Origin: Planctomycetaceae bacterium | Lineage (GTDB): Bacteria > Planctomycetota > Phycisphaerae > Phycisphaerales > UBA1924 | Length of the DNA stretch: 55,053 nt | Reading direction: 5' to 3' | NCBI GenBank assembly: GCA_021294835.1 | Contig: JAJTDF010000013.1 | Span: forward strand, 1-55,053 | In this document: one piece after another, positions 35,311 to 42,942 of the stretch | How positions within the stretch are numbered: position 1 is the stretch's first letter | Layout: each line of letters starts with the position of its first letter | The notes under the pieces: generated by a model | What the model saw: only the letters and a program-made list of their open reading frames with translations | Databases searched by the model: none | Told to the model about the DNA's origin: nothing | Made by a program: the position numbers and the translations under genes

Positions 35311-35769
35311 ATGAACCTGCTGGACATCGTGCAACTCGAGGCCATCCGGGCGCCGCTGAAGGCCACCGACAAGAAGGGCGCTATCGATGAATTGGTCGAC
35401 GCCCTGGCCGCCTCCGGGCGTGTGACCGACGCCACCGCCCTGAAAGACGCGGTGTGGGCCCGCGAGCAGACGCGGACCACCGGCATCGGGCACGGGCTGG
35501 CCATCCCGCACGGCAAGTGCGCCGGCGTCGCCGGTCTGGCCATGGCCATCGGCAAGCCGGCCGAAGCCATCGAGTTTCAGGCTATCGACGGCCGCCCCGT
35601 CAAGCTCATCATGCTGCTGGCCAGCCCGCCGGATCGCACCAGCGATCACATTCAGGCTCTGGCCCGCGTCAGCCGCCTCATGCAGATGGACGAGTTCCGC
35701 GAGCAGATCTACGCCGCCGGATCGCCTTCTGAAATCTACCAGTTGCTCAAGGTGCAGGAGGGCCGCTGA
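35311..35769 (+). CDS. ptsN: PTS IIA-type protein (PtsN/EIIA-Ntr or fructose-like)
   Basis: 152 residues with AAGG upstream. The fold and active-site motif GIGHGLAIPHGK (phosphorylated His67) match EIIA of the fructose/nitrogen-related class. In proteobacteria PtsN takes phosphate from EI-Ntr and NPr and regulates potassium and nitrogen metabolism. No EIIB, EIIC, HPr or EI gene is in the window, so a regulatory rather than transport role is likely. It precedes ispA by 70 bases and may be co-transcribed with ispA and dxs. Confidence 0.85.
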   Translation: MNLLDIVQLEAIRAPLKATDKKGAIDELVDALAASGRVTDATALKDAVWAREQTRTTGIGHGLAIPHGKCAGVAGLAMAIGKPAEAIEFQAIDGRPVKLIMLLASPPDRTSDHIQALARVSRLMQMDEFREQIYAAGSPSEIYQLLKVQEGR

Positions 35770-35839
35770 GCCCGATCGGAGCAGTGGCTCCGGACCTGCT
35801 GTCTGATCCCGCGCCCTCGCCAAAGAAAGAGATCCCCCC

Positions 35840-36781
35840 ATGGCGGTGATTGGTCATGCAAAGCCCGTCAAGGTTGAAGTGAATCCTGCAGGAACCCCCG
35901 CGATGGAGACGGTGACGGCGATCGACACTTATCTGGATCGCTTCACGGCCGAGATGGCCGTTCCCGAGAACCTCCGCGAGGCCGTCCGCTACGCCCTGCT
36001 CGGGGGCGGCAAGCGGCTCCGCCCGATCCTTGCCTGGTATGCCGCCCAGGCCGTGGGCGGTCCCGGCGAAATCAGCCTTCCGGCCGGTGCTGCCGTTGAA
36101 CTGGTCCATGCGTTCAGCCTGGTGCACGACGACCTTCCGGCGATGGACGATGACGACCTGCGCAGGGGTCGCCCCACCCTGCACCGCCATACCAGCGAGG
36201 CCATGGCCATCCTCGCCGGCGACGCCATGCTCAATCTGGCCTTCCAGCTTCTCTGCGAGAAAGTCGCCGACCCGAGACTGGGCCGCGATCTCATGAGCGA
36301 GCTGGCCGTCGGAACCACCGGCATGATCGCCGGCCAGATTTACGACACCCTCGGCGGCTTTCCCGCCGGCCTCGAAGGCCGCGGCCGGCTTGAACTCATC
36401 CACGTCAACAAGACCGGCGCCCTCATCCGCGCCAGCTGCCGCATGGGTGCCATGTGTGCTCTAGCCGATCTGGGCGTCTCCGCCGAGGAAGCCTCGCGTC
36501 GGCTCGCCCTGATCACCCAGTACGGCGACGCGGTGGGCCTGATGTTCCAGATCGTTGACGATGTGCTGGACGTCACCCAGACCACCGAGCACCTGGGCAA
36601 GAAGAGCAACAAGGACATCGACGCTGGCAAACTGACGTATCCCGGCGTTCTCGGTCTGGACGCTTCGCAGCGGGCGATCTCGGACCTGCTCGCCCGAGCG
36701 GAAGCCGCCGTCGCCACTTTCGGCGCTGCCGGCCAGCATTTGGCGAACCTTGCTCGCTTCTTGGCCGTTCGCACCAAGTGA
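35840..36781 (+). CDS. ispA: Polyprenyl diphosphate synthase (farnesyl/geranylgeranyl type)
   Basis: 313 residues. The first Asp-rich motif is DDLPAMDDDDLRRGRPT (Asp97 onward) and the second is DDVLD (Asp240-244), with GGGKRLRP and GKKSNKDIDAGKLTYP also conserved. It condenses isopentenyl diphosphate with allylic diphosphates to make farnesyl or geranylgeranyl diphosphate for undecaprenyl phosphate, quinones or carotenoids. The four-residue spacing in the first motif is the bacterial IspA/CrtE type; chain length cannot be fixed from sequence alone. It precedes dxs by 108 bases, a common pairing. Confidence 0.92.
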   Translation: MAVIGHAKPVKVEVNPAGTPAMETVTAIDTYLDRFTAEMAVPENLREAVRYALLGGGKRLRPILAWYAAQAVGGPGEISLPAGAAVELVHAFSLVHDDLPAMDDDDLRRGRPTLHRHTSEAMAILAGDAMLNLAFQLLCEKVADPRLGRDLMSELAVGTTGMIAGQIYDTLGGFPAGLEGRGRLELIHVNKTGALIRASCRMGAMCALADLGVSAEEASRRLALITQYGDAVGLMFQIVDDVLDVTQTTEHLGKKSNKDIDAGKLTYPGVLGLDASQRAISDLLARAEAAVATFGAAGQHLANLARFLAVRTK

Positions 36782-36889
36782 CACCTTTCAGTTCGTGGTC
36801 CGACAACCGGCGCCCCCCAAACAGAGGATGACCGGCCGTGACTAACATGTGAGCAACGGCTCGACGACATTTTCGGGAGAAGTTCGTAC

Positions 36890-38914
36890 ATGGGTATTCT
36901 GCAGCGCATCGCCTCGCCGGCCGACCTCCGTCAGCTGTCCATTGACCAGTTGCCGGAAGTGGCCGCGGAGATCCGTGAGGCGATCAGCCGTCAGGTCTCC
37001 AAGACCGGCGGCCACCTGGCGCCGAATCTGGGCGTGGTCGAACTGACCATCGCCATGCATTACGTGTTCGACTTCGCGTGGGACCGCCTGCTGTTCGACG
37101 TGGGCCACCAGTGTTACCCGCACAAGCTCCTGACTGGTCGTCAGCACATGCTCGCCGGGTTGCGAACCGGGGCCGGCATGGCCGGTTTCCCAGAGCCCCG
37201 CGAAAGCAACTACGACCTGTTCAGTGTCGGACATGCCGGCACGGGCATCTCCACGGCGGTGGGCATGGCCCGGGGCGACAGCCTCAACCGCGAGGGGTTC
37301 GACCCGCAGACCACCCCCAACGGCCGTCGCGTGGCGACCATCATCGGCGACGCCTCGATCGTCAACGGCGTCGCCATGGAGGGCCTCAACGGCGCCGGCA
37401 CGCTCAAGCGGCAGTTCCTGGTGGTGCTCAACGACAACGGCATGAGCATCTCCAAGCCGCAGGGCGCCATCGCCCGCTACTTCGATCATCTCCGCACCAG
37501 CGCTCATTACAAGGACTTCAAGTCCAAGGCCCGCGAGATCCTCAAGGGCGTGCCCGGCGGCCACGTCATGCACGACGTGTACCACAAGATGGGCGAGGGC
37601 ATGAAGGCGGTCATCAACGAGGGCGCCTGGTTCGAGCACTTCGGCCTGGTCACCATCGGCCCGATCGACGGGCATGACTTCCCCACGCTGATCCAGCACC
37701 TCACCGAGGCCAGGAATTTCGACCGCCCGATGGTCCTGCATGTCAAGACCGTCAAGGGCAAGGGCATTCCCTTCGCCGAGAAGGACTCGAGCACTTTCCA
37801 CAGCCCGCCCGCGTTCAGCGTGGTGCCCGACCCGGACTCCGCGGTCGTGCCCGCCCTGGAGAGCGAAGGCTGCCGCGTGGAACTCAAGCGCGACGGCCGC
37901 AGTTTCACCTCCGCCTTCGGCGACGCCATGGCGGACCTGATGGCCCGCGACGGCAAGATCGTTGCCGCCACCGCCGCCATGCCCGACGGCACCGGCATCT
38001 CCAAGGCGCTCGCCCGCTTCCCGGATCGCACCTTCGACACCGGCATCTGCGAGAGCCACGCGCTGGACATGATGGCGGGCATGGCCAAGACCGGCCTGAA
38101 GCCCTTCATGGCCGTCTACTCCACCTTCCTGCAGCGGGCCTTCGACCAGTGCTTCCAGGAGGTCAGCCTGCAGGGGCTGGCCGTTCGCCTCTGCCTCGAT
38201 CGCGCCGGCCTCGTCGGCGGCGACGGCGCCGTGCACCACGGCTTCTGCGATGTGGCCATTCTCCGCGTGCTGCCCAAGGCCGCCATCATGGCCGCCATGG
38301 ACGAGCCCAGCCTCAAGGCCTGTCTGGAGTTCATGCGCAGCTACGAGGAGGGCCTCTCCTCGGTCCGCTACCCGCGCGACAACTGCTCCGAGCGCTTCGC
38401 CTCCGAGCCGTGCCCGCCGTTCGTGCTCGGCAAGGCCCGCTGCCTGACCCCGCAGTTCGATCTCGACGGCCCCGGCAACAACGGCTCGGGCGTGCCCGAC
38501 GTCGCCGTGCTGGCCTTCGGCACCTGCGCGATTGACGCCATGGCCGCCGCCGACATGGTCGCCGGCACCCACCGCGTCGCCGTTTACGACGCCCGCTTCG
38601 CCAAGCCGGTGGACATCGACCTGATCACCGCCCTGCTGGCCCGCGAGGTGCCCATCATCACCGTCGAGGACCACAGCGTGGTCGCCGGCTTCGGCGCTGC
38701 GGTGGTCGAGGCGGCCGCCGAGGCGGGCGCCAACGCCGGCCTGATCACCAAGCTGGGCCTGCCCGATTCCTGGATCTACCAGGACAGCCGCGCCAAGCAG
38801 ATGGCCCTGGCCGGGTACGACGCCGCCGGCATCGCCGTCGCCATCCGCAAGGCCGCCCGCCCCGCCCCGACCGAGCCGGTGGTTCGTCCCACCGGCGCCG
38901 TCGCACGGCGCTGA
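36890..38914 (+). CDS. dxs: 1-deoxy-D-xylulose-5-phosphate synthase
   Basis: 674 residues with GGGAGAAG upstream of the ATG. It makes DXP from pyruvate and glyceraldehyde 3-phosphate, the entry to the MEP isoprenoid pathway. Seen: SKTGGHLAPNLGVVELTIAMHYVF, FDVGHQCYPHKLLTGR, the thiamine diphosphate motif from Gly153 (GDASIVNGVAMEGLN), TVKGKGIP, the catalytic Glu in GICESHAL, and YSTFLQRAFDQ with DRAGLVGGDGAVHHG. Two usual motifs differ: GDG reads GDA, and the GPTHQG segment reads GAVHHG. Asp and Asn needed to bind magnesium remain. It follows ispA, fitting an isoprenoid operon. Confidence 0.92.
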   Translation: MGILQRIASPADLRQLSIDQLPEVAAEIREAISRQVSKTGGHLAPNLGVVELTIAMHYVFDFAWDRLLFDVGHQCYPHKLLTGRQHMLAGLRTGAGMAGFPEPRESNYDLFSVGHAGTGISTAVGMARGDSLNREGFDPQTTPNGRRVATIIGDASIVNGVAMEGLNGAGTLKRQFLVVLNDNGMSISKPQGAIARYFDHLRTSAHYKDFKSKAREILKGVPGGHVMHDVYHKMGEGMKAVINEGAWFEHFGLVTIGPIDGHDFPTLIQHLTEARNFDRPMVLHVKTVKGKGIPFAEKDSSTFHSPPAFSVVPDPDSAVVPALESEGCRVELKRDGRSFTSAFGDAMADLMARDGKIVAATAAMPDGTGISKALARFPDRTFDTGICESHALDMMAGMAKTGLKPFMAVYSTFLQRAFDQCFQEVSLQGLAVRLCLDRAGLVGGDGAVHHGFCDVAILRVLPKAAIMAAMDEPSLKACLEFMRSYEEGLSSVRYPRDNCSERFASEPCPPFVLGKARCLTPQFDLDGPGNNGSGVPDVAVLAFGTCAIDAMAAADMVAGTHRVAVYDARFAKPVDIDLITALLAREVPIITVEDHSVVAGFGAAVVEAAAEAGANAGLITKLGLPDSWIYQDSRAKQMALAGYDAAGIAVAIRKAARPAPTEPVVRPTGAVARR

Positions 38915-38943
38915 GTTCGATCGCAACCAACACGCCCACCCCG

Positions 38944-38973
38944 AACGCCGGTCCGCTCTGGGCCGGCGTTTTT
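38944..38973 (+). terminator. Rho-independent terminator after dxs
   Basis: An 8-bp stem (AACGCCGG at 38944-38951 with CCGGCGTT at 38963-38970) followed by a run of T. It starts 30 bases after the dxs stop and overlaps the stop of the convergent tag gene. Confidence 0.8.
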
Positions 38974-39574
38974 ACTTCCCCCGCCCCCCGGCCGAATCCG
39001 GCCCGCACGGGCACGATGCCACGTGGTCGTTGACCATCCCCACCGCCTGCATGAACGCGTAGCAGATCGTCGAGCCGACGAACTTCAACCCCGCCCGCTT
39101 CAGCGCGGCGCTCATCGCGTCTGAATGAGCCGTGCTTGTCGGCACCTCGGCCATCGAGCGGGGCCGCCGGAGGATCGGGGACCCGCCGACGAACCGCCAC
39201 AGGTACGCATCCAGTGAACCATGCTGCCGCTGCAGGTCTATGCACGCCTGCGCGTTGCCGATCACGCTGCGGATCTTCCCCTCATGCCGCACGATCCCCG
39301 CGTCGCCCACCAGCCGGCGGACATCCGCCTCGGTGAACGCCGCCACCTTCTCCATCGCAAAGCCGGCAAAGGCCCGGCGGTAGTTCTCCCGCTTGGCCAG
39401 AATCGTCGCCCACGACAGCCCCGCCTGCGCCCCCTCAAGGCACAGCATCTCAAACAGCAGCCGGTCATCGTGCACCGGCACCCCCCACTCGCGGTCGTGG
39501 TACGCCAGGTCCAGCTCGTTGCGGGGCCAGGGGCAGCGACCTTCAAGCTTCAGGGCCTCAGGCGCGATCGGCAC
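38972..39574 (-). CDS. tag: DNA-3-methyladenine glycosylase I
   Basis: 200 residues from a GTG that overlaps the lipA stop by 17 bases. Tag removes 3-methyladenine from alkylated DNA. The N-terminal zinc residues are present (GRCPWP with Cys14, YHDREWGVP with His26), and the C-terminal pair lies in NDHVASCPCG. LLFEMLCLEGAQAGLSWATIL and FVGSTICYAFMQAVGMVNDH are family hallmarks. It is downstream of lipA in one unit. Confidence 0.93.
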   Translation of the reverse strand: MPIAPEALKLEGRCPWPRNELDLAYHDREWGVPVHDDRLLFEMLCLEGAQAGLSWATILAKRENYRRAFAGFAMEKVAAFTEADVRRLVGDAGIVRHEGKIRSVIGNAQACIDLQRQHGSLDAYLWRFVGGSPILRRPRSMAEVPTSTAHSDAMSAALKRAGLKFVGSTICYAFMQAVGMVNDHVASCPCGPDSAGGRGK

Positions 39575-40637
39575 GCTCCCGCAGGATGCTGGTCAGTTCG
39601 TCGGCCTGGTGATCGGCGTGATAGCTGGATCGCACCATCGGCCCGCTCTCGACCACGCGGAAGCCCTTGGCCAGCCCCTGCTGCTTGTACATCGCAAACA
39701 CGTCCGGGTGAACAAAGCGGTCCACCGGCAGGTGGTTCCGCGTCGGCTGCAGGTACTGCCCGATGGTCAGAATGTCGCACGCGCCGTTGGCCGTCGCGGT
39801 CGCCGCCAGCACATCGTCCTGCAGCGCCAGCACCTCCTCGTCGCGCTCGCCGATGCCGACCATGATGCCCGTCTTGGCCACCCCGCCCGCCTCCTTCACC
39901 CGCCGCAGCAGTTCCAGCGAGCGGTCGAACTTGGCGCTCGGCCGCACCGCCGGATACATCCGCCGGATGGTCTCGAGGTTGTGGTTGATGATGTGCGGCT
40001 GCGCATCGATCACCATCTGCAGCGCCGGCCAGTTGCCCTCAAAGTCCGGGATCAGCACCTCGATGGACATCTCCGGGCACGCCGCCTTGGAACGCACGAT
40101 GGTCTCAGCCCAGATACCCGCCCCGCCGTCGGCCAGTTCATCGCGGTTCACCGATGTGATCACCACATGCTTCAGGCCCATCAAGGACAGGCTCTCGGCA
40201 ACCCGCCGGGGCTCGTCCTTGTCAAGCGTCGCCGGACGGCCCGTCTTCACGTTGCAAAAGCCGCACGCCCGCGTGCACGTGTCCCCCAGGATCATGATCG
40301 TCGCCACCCCGCGCGACCAGCACTCACCCATGTTCGGGCAGCCCGCCTCCTCGCACACCGTGAACAGCCGATGCTCGGTCATGATGTTCTTCAGCCGCGT
40401 GTACCCCGGCCCGCCCGGCACCTTGGCCCGCAGCCAGTCCGGCTTGCGCTTGGGCGCCAGCGTCTCAGCACCGCCACTGTTGTTCAGGACCATTCCAGAC
40501 AGGCTCACCACCGGCGCATCGAGGTTTTTCACCGGATCACCGCCGGCAGGGCGCGGGTGTCGCGCCAGCGTGCGACGCACGCCCTCATTGACCAGATCCG
40601 GGGTTCCTGCGGGAGCACTGGGAGGCGTCGAAGACAT
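39558..40637 (-). CDS. lipA: Lipoyl synthase
   Basis: 359 residues (start ATG at 40637; a GTG two codons upstream is possible). This radical-SAM enzyme inserts two sulfurs into protein-bound octanoyl groups. Both iron-sulfur clusters are present: the auxiliary CX4CX5C (Cys95, Cys100, Cys106 in CEEAGCPNMGEC) and the radical-SAM CX3CX2C (Cys121, Cys125, Cys128 in CTRACGFC). The C-terminal RSSYHADHQ supplies the conserved Ser of family RSSY. About 60 N-terminal residues are extra. No lipB is adjacent. Its product is needed by GcvH encoded at 22.3 kb. Confidence 0.95.
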   Translation of the reverse strand: MSSTPPSAPAGTPDLVNEGVRRTLARHPRPAGGDPVKNLDAPVVSLSGMVLNNSGGAETLAPKRKPDWLRAKVPGGPGYTRLKNIMTEHRLFTVCEEAGCPNMGECWSRGVATIMILGDTCTRACGFCNVKTGRPATLDKDEPRRVAESLSLMGLKHVVITSVNRDELADGGAGIWAETIVRSKAACPEMSIEVLIPDFEGNWPALQMVIDAQPHIINHNLETIRRMYPAVRPSAKFDRSLELLRRVKEAGGVAKTGIMVGIGERDEEVLALQDDVLAATATANGACDILTIGQYLQPTRNHLPVDRFVHPDVFAMYKQQGLAKGFRVVESGPMVRSSYHADHQADELTSILRERADRA

Positions 40638-40798
40638 CGGCACAGTGTAAGAAGCTGCCCGCCCTGATCCCGGCAGCGGTTGTGCCCCAGAACCCCCGCC
40701 CGGCCAGAATCACCCGATCGCGTCGATTTGTGCCGCGCTCTCGCCCGCCGGACCGAAACACCCTCGACAAGCTGAGCAGGATTGCATACGCAAGCCTC

Positions 40799-40880
40799 TA
40801 TGCAGCTGATCGCTGCATGGCCCCCCTGCACTGAGGGCGCAAGTCTTCCTGACCGAGGTTCTGGGTTGCTAACCTGCGCC
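40799..40880 (+). promoter_or_regulatory. Structured leader upstream of the Wza-like gene
   Basis: A 7-bp hairpin (40800-40806 with 40812-40818) is followed by a closing stem GGCGCA (40836-40841) with TGCGCC (40875-40880). That stem encloses a small GTC/GAC hairpin and a GGTT/AACC hairpin, giving a three-way-junction-like fold. It does not match c-di-GMP or TPP riboswitch consensus as I recall them. Confidence 0.35.
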
Positions 40881-40959
40881 GCTATGCTTCACCAGATCCC
40901 CACCCATGGGGCGACGGTGTTGAACTTGACGGTTTCGTTTGGACTTTAGAAGGATTACA

Positions 40960-40976
40960 TCCCACTTCCAGTGGGA
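40960..40976 (+). promoter_or_regulatory. Hairpin just before the Wza-like gene ribosome-binding site
   Basis: A perfect 7-bp stem (TCCCACT with AGTGGGA, 3-base loop) ends 10 bases before AAGGAG. It could modulate translation or start-site stability. Confidence 0.45.
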
Positions 40977-41002
40977 CAGTTGGACCAAGGAGTTCGACCG
41001 TG

Positions 41003-42562
41003 ATGCACCCCCGGGGCAGCTACCGCTCACCCTTCTCCCGCAGCCGCGCTCGCCGCGTGTTCACTCTGGCCGGCATGGCGGCCACTGTCGCTGCCCTCGC
41101 CGGGTGCGAGACCGACAGTTTCATCGACCCGTCGATCACCGGGCGCTGGGAGCAGACCCCGACGGTCGTGCCAGTGCTGGATCGCCTGGCCGCAGTTGAA
41201 GGTCCTGTGAATCAGGGCATTGAGCGCAGCCAGATCAAGCCCGAGGATCTCATCCCGGAGATCGAGGCCTACCGCCTCGGGCCGGGCGACTTGGTGGAAG
41301 TGGAAATCCAGGATCTTTTCGGTGATCAGCGTCCCGAACGCTTCGAACGCGAGATTGACGCCCGCGGCTTCCTTGAAGTGCCGCAGATCCCACCGGTGTA
41401 CGTCGACAATGCCACCGCTGAGGCTGCGCAGCAGCGAATCGCCCAGAGCCTGCGCGACGCCAAGATCCTGGAGAATGCCAACGTCACCGTCGTCGTTCGT
41501 ACCCGTCGCCGGTTGACGTACAACGTCCTCGGCGGCGTCGGCCAGCCCGGCGTGTACCAGATCCGTCGCCCCGACTATCGACTGCTCGAAGCCCTCTCCG
41601 AGGCCGGCCGCTTCGCCGAAACCGTCGAGTACGTCTACGTCATCCGCCAGATCCCGCTTTCCGATGTGGTCACAGGTCGCGGGCGTCCGGCGGTTCAACC
41701 CGACGCCGCCCCGGCCAAGCCCGCCACCGGCACCCCCGGCGGCCCCCCAGCCCCCGGCAAGGGCGGCGAGAATCTCCTGGACCTGATCGACGAGTTGAGC
41801 AAGCCCAAGGACGGCAAGGCCGCGCCGACGGTCTTCTCCAACGAACCCGCTGCCGGGTCGGCCGCTGCCGTTCAACCCGCGAGCAAGCCGCCGATCGATC
41901 TGGTTGACGACCGCCCGGTCGGCACGAATCCCGCCTCTGGCAGCGGCTCCGGCGGCTGGCAGTTTGTCAACGGTCAGTGGGTGCAGACCGCCGGCGGCAC
42001 TCCCGGCGACGCCGCCCAGGCTGGGACGGGTGCCGGCTCCGGCGGGCAGCGTCCGAGCGACCTGCTGACCCAGCGCGTTATCGAGGTGCCCCTGGCCCCG
42101 CTGCTGGCCGGGTCGGCCGCCCACAACATCGTCATCCGTCCGGGGGACGTCATTCGCGTGCCCTCGGCCTCCGAAGGGCTTGTGTACATGGGCGGCCAGG
42201 TCAACCGCCCCGGCCCGTACACGCTCCCGGCGGTCGGCAAACTGACTCTGACCCGCGCCGTCGTCTCCGCCGGCGGCCTGGGCTCGCTGGCCATCCCCGA
42301 GCGCGTGGACATCATCCGCTTCGTCGGCCCCGATCGTCAGGCCATGGTTCGCGTGAACCTGCGGGCCATCGAAGAGGGCACCCAGCCCGACATCCTGCTC
42401 AAGGCCGATGATCGCGTGAACGTCGGCAGCAACTTCTGGGCCTTCCCGCTGGCGGTTGTCCGCCAGGGGCTCCGGGCCAGCTACGGATTCGGCTTCATCC
42501 TCGACCGCAACTTCGGCTTCGATGTCTTTGGCCCCCAGAACCAGGGCACCGGCGGCTTCTGA
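41003..42562 (+). CDS. Wza-like polysaccharide export outer-membrane lipoprotein
   Basis: 519 residues with AAGGAG upstream (a GTG one codon earlier is also possible). A lipoprotein signal ends in the lipobox LAGC (Cys35). The Poly_export domain (YRLGPGDLVEVEIQDLFG, then GFLEVPQIPPVYV and ANVTVVVRT) is followed by an SLBB domain (TYNVLGGVGQPGVYQI), a low-complexity Pro/Gly/Ala insert at about residues 225-345, a second SLBB domain (VYMGGQVNRPGPYTLP) and a C-terminal region. It should form the channel that carries exopolysaccharide through the outer membrane. First gene of the exopolysaccharide/exosortase locus. Confidence 0.9.
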   Translation: MHPRGSYRSPFSRSRARRVFTLAGMAATVAALAGCETDSFIDPSITGRWEQTPTVVPVLDRLAAVEGPVNQGIERSQIKPEDLIPEIEAYRLGPGDLVEVEIQDLFGDQRPERFEREIDARGFLEVPQIPPVYVDNATAEAAQQRIAQSLRDAKILENANVTVVVRTRRRLTYNVLGGVGQPGVYQIRRPDYRLLEALSEAGRFAETVEYVYVIRQIPLSDVVTGRGRPAVQPDAAPAKPATGTPGGPPAPGKGGENLLDLIDELSKPKDGKAAPTVFSNEPAAGSAAAVQPASKPPIDLVDDRPVGTNPASGSGSGGWQFVNGQWVQTAGGTPGDAAQAGTGAGSGGQRPSDLLTQRVIEVPLAPLLAGSAAHNIVIRPGDVIRVPSASEGLVYMGGQVNRPGPYTLPAVGKLTLTRAVVSAGGLGSLAIPERVDIIRFVGPDRQAMVRVNLRAIEEGTQPDILLKADDRVNVGSNFWAFPLAVVRQGLRASYGFGFILDRNFGFDVFGPQNQGTGGF

Positions 42563-42942
42563 TCCGTCCGCGCGGCCCTTCCGTCGATCTGGCTTGAACC
42601 TCGTTGCGACCGCATAACCCGGGGAGGCCTTCGCCTCCCCGGTGGTCATTCAAGGGCTGAGGCGTTCGCCCCGCTCTGCAGCCGCGTTTGCTCCCGGCCG
42701 ATCTCCGGGCTCCAGACTGGGGTTCGCCGGAGCCGACACTCCCCGCGGACGGCACCTGTTTGCTGTCCGCCGCGGCACGACCATCACCCCGGATGGTCGC
42801 CGGCCGTCCCGTTCGGCAGCTTGTGCCGCTCGGGTTGAACCCGTCCGCCCCCCTCGCGTAGGAGCTTCCGGTTGGTCATGGTTGTCCTCGCCAGCCGCAG
42901 AACACCGACTTCCGGCCCAGCCGGCCGAGGAGAGACCGCCGC
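42563..42942. other. Intergenic gap between the Wza-like and exosortase genes
   Basis: 380 bases with no credible reading frame on the plus strand. It holds five successive inverted repeats (listed separately) and ends with GAGGAG at 42927-42932, the ribosome-binding site of the exosortase gene. Confidence 0.55.
42619..42834 (+). ncRNA. Five-hairpin structured element, possible small RNA or cis-regulatory RNA
   Basis: Stems in order: 42619-42628 with 42633-42642 (10 bp, CTTC loop); 42708-42713 with 42729-42734 (6 bp); 42745-42754 with 42761-42770 (10 bp, one G-T pair); 42778-42785 with 42792-42799 (8 bp); 42808-42818 with 42824-42834 (4 plus 5 bp around a 2-base internal loop). The first could end the Wza transcript, though no T-run follows. 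I know of no RNA family with this layout. Confidence 0.4.

Larger units (their letters stand above)
40638..41002. other. Intergenic gap between lipA and the Wza-like gene
   Basis: 365 bases between divergent genes. It contains several stem-loops at 40780-40880 and one at 40960-40976 (listed separately), plus a possible promoter (TTGAAC at 40920, TTTAGA at 40945, 19-base spacing). AAGGAG at 40987-40992 is the ribosome-binding site of the next gene. Confidence 0.5.

Noticed and set aside
36842-38926. 694-codon open frame antisense to dxs
   Set aside because: Shadow of a well-conserved gene; no start signal or domain.
40780-40890. c-di-GMP (GEMM) or TPP riboswitch before the Wza-like gene
   Set aside because: ACGCAAGCC and CTGAG are superficially similar, but the remaining conserved positions and stems of both aptamers do not fit.
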